NCBI GenBank assembly: GCA_007376425.1
Contig: VMGG01000003.1
Span: 1-33,279, forward strand
Length of the DNA stretch: 33,279 nucleotides
Direction: 5' to 3'
Origin: Parcubacteria group bacterium Gr01-1014_2
Lineage (GTDB): Bacteria; Patescibacteriota; Minisyncoccia; 2-02-FULL-40-12
The notes under the pieces are model-generated. The model saw only the letters and a list, made by a program, of their open reading frames with translations. It searched no databases and was not told the origin of the DNA. A program made the position numbers and the translations under genes. Numbering within the stretch: the stretch's first letter is position 1; every line of letters begins with the position of its first letter. Of the stretch, positions 30,673 through 33,279 are shown one piece after another.

Positions 30673-31230
30673 TTAGAGAATCTCAATCTTAACGACTTTC
30701 ACCCCGAATTCTTTAGCTAATGTTTTTTCTGAGAACCAAATGTCTATATTTAACCAATAACGGCTATTCATTCTGTCTTCAACGATAAAAGTCTTGTCGC
30801 CGAATAGTTCCGGAATTTTAATAATTGTTCCAATAGGCAAGAAGTTAGCGGCAATGACTCCGTCTCTAACATGGGTCCCGGCTGCAGTGATAAACGGGGT
30901 GCTGTCGGTTTGCTCCAGAGTTGAAGAATAGCCAGTAGCCGCCACCGTATAGACCTTTTTAGGTTTATAGGTTTTTGGCGTTATCGGCGATCTTGTAGCC
31001 AAAACGCTGTCGTTTTGGACTAAGGCAAAACCAGAAAAAGCCCGATTCTCTTCGAGAATGAATTCATTAATTTCTTGGGTAGTTAATTCAGAGTTGCCTT
31101 TGGCTTTGGCCATAATTTTATTGATCTTTAAAGGATCAAAAATATCCCAAAGTCTGGCTTGGGCCTGAAATGGTGTAACTGCAAAGCCAACCAGTAAAAG
31201 GGCTGAAATTAGTGATTTATTTGTATTCAT
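30673..31230 (-). CDS. Secreted 3D-domain protein (putative cell-wall lytic)
   Basis: A 185-residue protein with a signal peptide (NKSLISALLLVGFAVTPFQA, cut near AQA). The C-terminal half has VAATGYSSTLEQTDSTPFIT, TAAGTHVRDGVIAANFLPIG and VEDRMNSRYWLNIDIWF. This is the 3D/RlpA-like double-psi barrel with conserved aspartates (VRDG, EDRM, NIDIWF), found in wall-lytic and Rpf/MltA-related proteins. The N-terminal half is unassigned. It has its own terminator and is preceded by another. Confidence 0.85.
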   Translation of the reverse strand: MNTNKSLISALLLVGFAVTPFQAQARLWDIFDPLKINKIMAKAKGNSELTTQEINEFILEENRAFSGFALVQNDSVLATRSPITPKTYKPKKVYTVAATGYSSTLEQTDSTPFITAAGTHVRDGVIAANFLPIGTIIKIPELFGDKTFIVEDRMNSRYWLNIDIWFSEKTLAKEFGVKVVKIEIL

Positions 31231-31235
31231 AGTAA

Positions 31236-31266
31236 TTAAAAAAGCCTGTTTTATAAGGCTTTTTAA
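31236..31266 (-). terminator. Terminator downstream of the three-gene membrane operon
   Basis: TTAAAAAAGCC pairs with GGCTTTTTAA around a 10-base loop. It lies between the end of the minus-strand operon at 31355 and the start of the 3D-domain gene. A CGCGC-CTTA-GCGCG hairpin is adjacent (31274-31287). Confidence 0.6.
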
Positions 31267-31325
31267 TAAAAATCGCGCCTTAGCGCGTTATGTCATAAGA
31301 TTAGCAGATAGAGGTGTTTATGTCA

Positions 31326-31355
31326 ACCCCCACACTCATGTATGAGTGTGGGGGT
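31326..31355. repeat. 30-bp palindrome, copy 3 of 3
   Basis: Same half-site as the other two copies but with centre ATGTAT, so one base of symmetry is lost in the loop. Its last base is the first base of the complement of the stop codon of the minus-strand gene at 31355. Confidence 0.85.
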
Positions 31356-31831
31356 CAAGTCTGGGCCTTTTTAAAAGGCCAGAGGATTTTCAGCATTTTT
31401 ATACCCGGTTTTGCCGAAATAATTAGAAAGATGACCCCCAAAAATATGAGGAGGCCATCATAGCCCCATCGGACGAGTTCATCATCACGAAGCCGGAGCC
31501 ACATTCCAAACTCATCCAAAGCCAAACCAAGACCAAAACCATGAAGCAAAGAGATAGGGTACTTGGCTTCTGGATCATCAAAGAGAAGGGACAAATAGCC
31601 GGAAACTGCCAAAACAAAAAAACCATAAGCGAAATGGTGGATATGGACTTCGCCAACCACTAAGAAAAGATTAGGGAAGAGATGACTGATAAGCCTGGAA
31701 ACGCCGAAGGTAAGAAGAAAAGAAACGGCAATTGGAAAGATGAGATAAAAATAAAGCCCTGATTTTTGGGTTTCTACTTTTTCGCTGATTATTTTCTCGC
31801 GGGTTATTTTTGAAAAAAATTCAAGAAACAT
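31355..31831 (-). CDS. Membrane protein with HIHHF motif
   Basis: A 158-residue protein with four hydrophobic segments. The motif VGEVHIHHFAYGFFVLAV and later SLLHGFGLGLALDEFGMWLR place several His, Asp and Glu residues near membrane borders. I know similar uncharacterised integral membrane proteins with H-x-H-H but no function. It starts five bases after the stop of the Cys-rich gene, so it is in the same operon. Possibly metal- or lipid-linked; this is a guess. Confidence 0.6.
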   Translation of the reverse strand: MFLEFFSKITREKIISEKVETQKSGLYFYLIFPIAVSFLLTFGVSRLISHLFPNLFLVVGEVHIHHFAYGFFVLAVSGYLSLLFDDPEAKYPISLLHGFGLGLALDEFGMWLRLRDDELVRWGYDGLLIFLGVIFLIISAKPGIKMLKILWPFKKAQT

Positions 31832-31836
31832 AATTT

Positions 31837-32424
31837 TTAATGATGATGTTCATTGTCGCCGCCGCAGCCGTCCGACAGATTCCATAATTCGGTAATCTGC
31901 TCGCCAGTGAAGTCGTGGTTTTGAATAAGAAACTCTGCCAAGCCGCCGTAGACATACCAACGCCAGCACTTGCAGCAGCACGGACCTTTTTCGCTCGAAT
32001 TGAGCATTGCGTAGTCGTATGCTGTTTGCTCCTCTGGCGTAAGTTCAATGTCGTAATACGAGATCAGTTGTTTTGCGAGTCTGGCTTCAATGTCGTAGGG
32101 GTCGTCGGGAATCTCTGGAATGTTTTGGCTAGAAATTAATTTAAACTTTTCAAGACCTTCAACCTGTTCACTGTAGCGATGTATGCTCATCGGAGAACAG
32201 CACGAACTCTTGAGTCGGGCTTTGTCTGACATGGTGGCTATTGAATCTTTGAATGTGGCAGAACAGGACGAATTTCCATTTTGGGATAATTCCTCGAATT
32301 TTACGGCGAGCGCAGTGTCTGCGAAATGAATGCTTTGCTCGGGTTCGGGCGAACGTCCGAGGGAAAAAATTCCTCCGATAAACAGCGCGGCGATTGCGAT
32401 GGCGAAAATTGTTTGTTTGTTCAT
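31837..32424 (-). CDS. Anchored Cys-rich extracytoplasmic protein
   Basis: I favour ATG 32424 (MNKQTIFAIAIAALFIGGIF), whose ATGA overlaps the upstream stop; ATG 32430 adds two residues. About 195 residues with one N-terminal anchor. The outer part holds SCSATF, LKSSCCSPMSIHRYSEQVEG, KGPCCCKCWRWYVYGG and a tail CGGDNEHHH. Seven or more Cys and a His tail suggest metal binding or disulfide exchange. I recognise it only as an uncharacterised family. It is coupled to a CxxC membrane protein. Confidence 0.65.
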   Translation of the reverse strand: MNKQTIFAIAIAALFIGGIFSLGRSPEPEQSIHFADTALAVKFEELSQNGNSSCSATFKDSIATMSDKARLKSSCCSPMSIHRYSEQVEGLEKFKLISSQNIPEIPDDPYDIEARLAKQLISYYDIELTPEEQTAYDYAMLNSSEKGPCCCKCWRWYVYGGLAEFLIQNHDFTGEQITELWNLSDGCGGDNEHHH

Positions 32425-32990
32425 AGGCATTTTACTTTACACTTTAATGGTGCGGCGATTTTGTTGCTGATGAATATGAGCGAGAACACAAGAAGAATAA
32501 CGCTTAAAATTCCAAACTCGCCGCCGTGAAGGGGTAGAATCGCAAGTGCGCCGGCGGCTCCAACAGAAGAAAGGGTTGTGCTTAAAATAAACGACCCGCA
32601 GACAGCGCAACCAATCCCAAGCGCGCCGCTTGCAATGCCGCCCAATCCCACCGTTAGATTTTGTCTGTCAAGACCAGCGCGGGTATGTTTCATGGAGTAG
32701 ACGACCATTGCCAAGTTTATTCCAAAAAGCACGGCAATCGCAATAGTGTATCCAGCGGAAAGAAAATTGAAATTAGTGGCAATACCGCCGAGCAAGCTGA
32801 CTGCAATTTTGATTTTTGTCGCAAGCGGTGTGCTTGAAGTGCTAAATATTTCGCCAATGAGGCCTAAATTGGGGAGCCAGACAGCAAAGATAAATACAAT
32901 AATCGCGAGCGCGCTTGAGAGCGCAATATACGAATTTTTCGTAAATACTTCATTGAACGCTGTTTGCAGATTTTTTAGACTTTCTTTCAT
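32421..32990 (-). CDS. Polytopic membrane protein with GCAVCGS motif
   Basis: A 189-residue protein with about five membrane segments. The sequence GIGCAVCGSFILSTTLSSVG places a C-x2-C at a membrane border, and the C-terminus is APLKCKVKCL with a further C-x3-C. The pattern resembles thiol-redox or metal transport membrane proteins, but no named family is recognised. It heads the three-gene operon and overlaps the Cys-rich gene by ATGA. Confidence 0.65.
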   Translation of the reverse strand: MKESLKNLQTAFNEVFTKNSYIALSSALAIIVFIFAVWLPNLGLIGEIFSTSSTPLATKIKIAVSLLGGIATNFNFLSAGYTIAIAVLFGINLAMVVYSMKHTRAGLDRQNLTVGLGGIASGALGIGCAVCGSFILSTTLSSVGAAGALAILPLHGGEFGILSVILLVFSLIFISNKIAAPLKCKVKCL

Positions 32991-33279
32991 AATTCTGGAG
33001 TATCTTTACGACTGCGCTCGAACCTACTTTATCAAAAATTCCTAACCAATGGAAGCCGCCCCGCCGCCGCTCGCTAACGCTCACCGCCAAGCAAAATACT
33101 CTTTACAATTTGCGATTTGCGCGCAAAAGGAAAAGAGTATTTTGCTTGGCTCTGCTCTGAACGAGCAGGCGGCGGATGCGGCCTCTATTTTTGCTCGGGC
33201 GCTGCGGAATTCCCCCCACACCCCCCTTCCGCCGCGCCCTCGCTTCTGCTGGCGAAAAAAATTGTCGACCAAATTATTC
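32991..33279. repeat. GC-rich repeat region with 19-bp perfect inverted repeat
   Basis: No supportable gene. Bases 33086-33104 (GCCAAGCAAAATACTCTTT) are exactly repeated in reverse complement at 33132-33150 around a 27-base loop that holds TTGCGCGCAA. Flanks are GC-rich and contain CGCTCGCTAACGCTC. The minus-strand ORF here is low-complexity and judged spurious. It looks like a repeat element upstream of the operon. Confidence 0.6.

Noticed and set aside
33081-33272. Minus-strand 63-residue ORF
   Set aside because: It runs through the perfect inverted repeat and GC-rich low-complexity DNA, with no ribosome site or family resemblance.
1-33279. CRISPR array
   Set aside because: No direct repeats with regular unique spacers; all repeats seen are palindromic or short tandem.

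Overview
The window looks like a piece of a Patescibacteria (CPR) chromosome, most likely a Parcubacteria-type organism. Evidence for this is AT-rich DNA, few Shine-Dalgarno sequences, tightly packed or overlapping genes, shortened housekeeping proteins (a trigger factor without its PPIase domain and an internally shortened YebC), a VirB4/TraC/PrgI secretion cluster, tRNA genes without encoded CCA, and several families of short palindromic repeats. TGA is used as a stop (nusA, yidC, the PilB-type ATPase), so the code is standard. The assignment is an inference from gene content; no 16S or marker phylogeny could be done.

Layout. 1-3600: end of a type IV secretion-like operon (PrgI, TraC-like, VirB4, then a membrane-anchored propeller-like protein). 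3597-6771, minus strand: a flippase downstream of the classic origin-proximal block rpmH-rnpA-yidD-yidC-jag. 6772-9668: rpmH/dnaA divergent control region, dnaA, an AT-rich spacer with near-consensus DnaA boxes (candidate oriC), and dnaN. 9693-14148: FemAB-like ligase, class A penicillin-binding protein and tyrS. 14217-17283, minus strand: a tiny acidic protein and a ruvB-X-PH-yebC-ruvC block with no ruvA. 17342-17595: a consensus promoter and a long-rod structured RNA that resembles 6S RNA. 17587-23421: PilB/GspE-type ATPase (minus), then nusA-tig, rny and an HU gene (plus). 23604-23945: tRNA genes Pro, Gly, Arg, Lys.

23965-27421 is an accessory stretch: MFS transporter, antitoxin-toxin pair, membrane protein and secreted/membrane DUF5658-like protein. 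The same-orientation repeat separates each unit from the next. 27448-30413, minus strand: small membrane protein, cysteine desulfurase, TatD nuclease, DoxX-like protein. 30462-30610: tRNA-His and tRNA-Arg on minus. 30673-32990, minus strand: a secreted 3D-domain protein and a three-gene membrane operon with striking Cys and His motifs. The last 290 bases hold a GC-rich repeat with a perfect 19-bp inverted repeat.

The most unusual theme is structured repeats that enter or touch genes. A 42-bp palindromic element with intact internal hairpins sits in frame inside the ribosome-binding signature of trigger factor, and a structurally matching 55-bp copy lies after the HU gene. A 30-bp palindrome occurs three times, each time at or just after a stop codon. 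AC-rich tandem repeats form part of cysteine desulfurase, NusA and YebC coding sequence. Other points worth attention are the 6S-like RNA, a covarying D-loop/T-loop change in tRNA-Gly and tRNA-His, and the Cys-rich operon.
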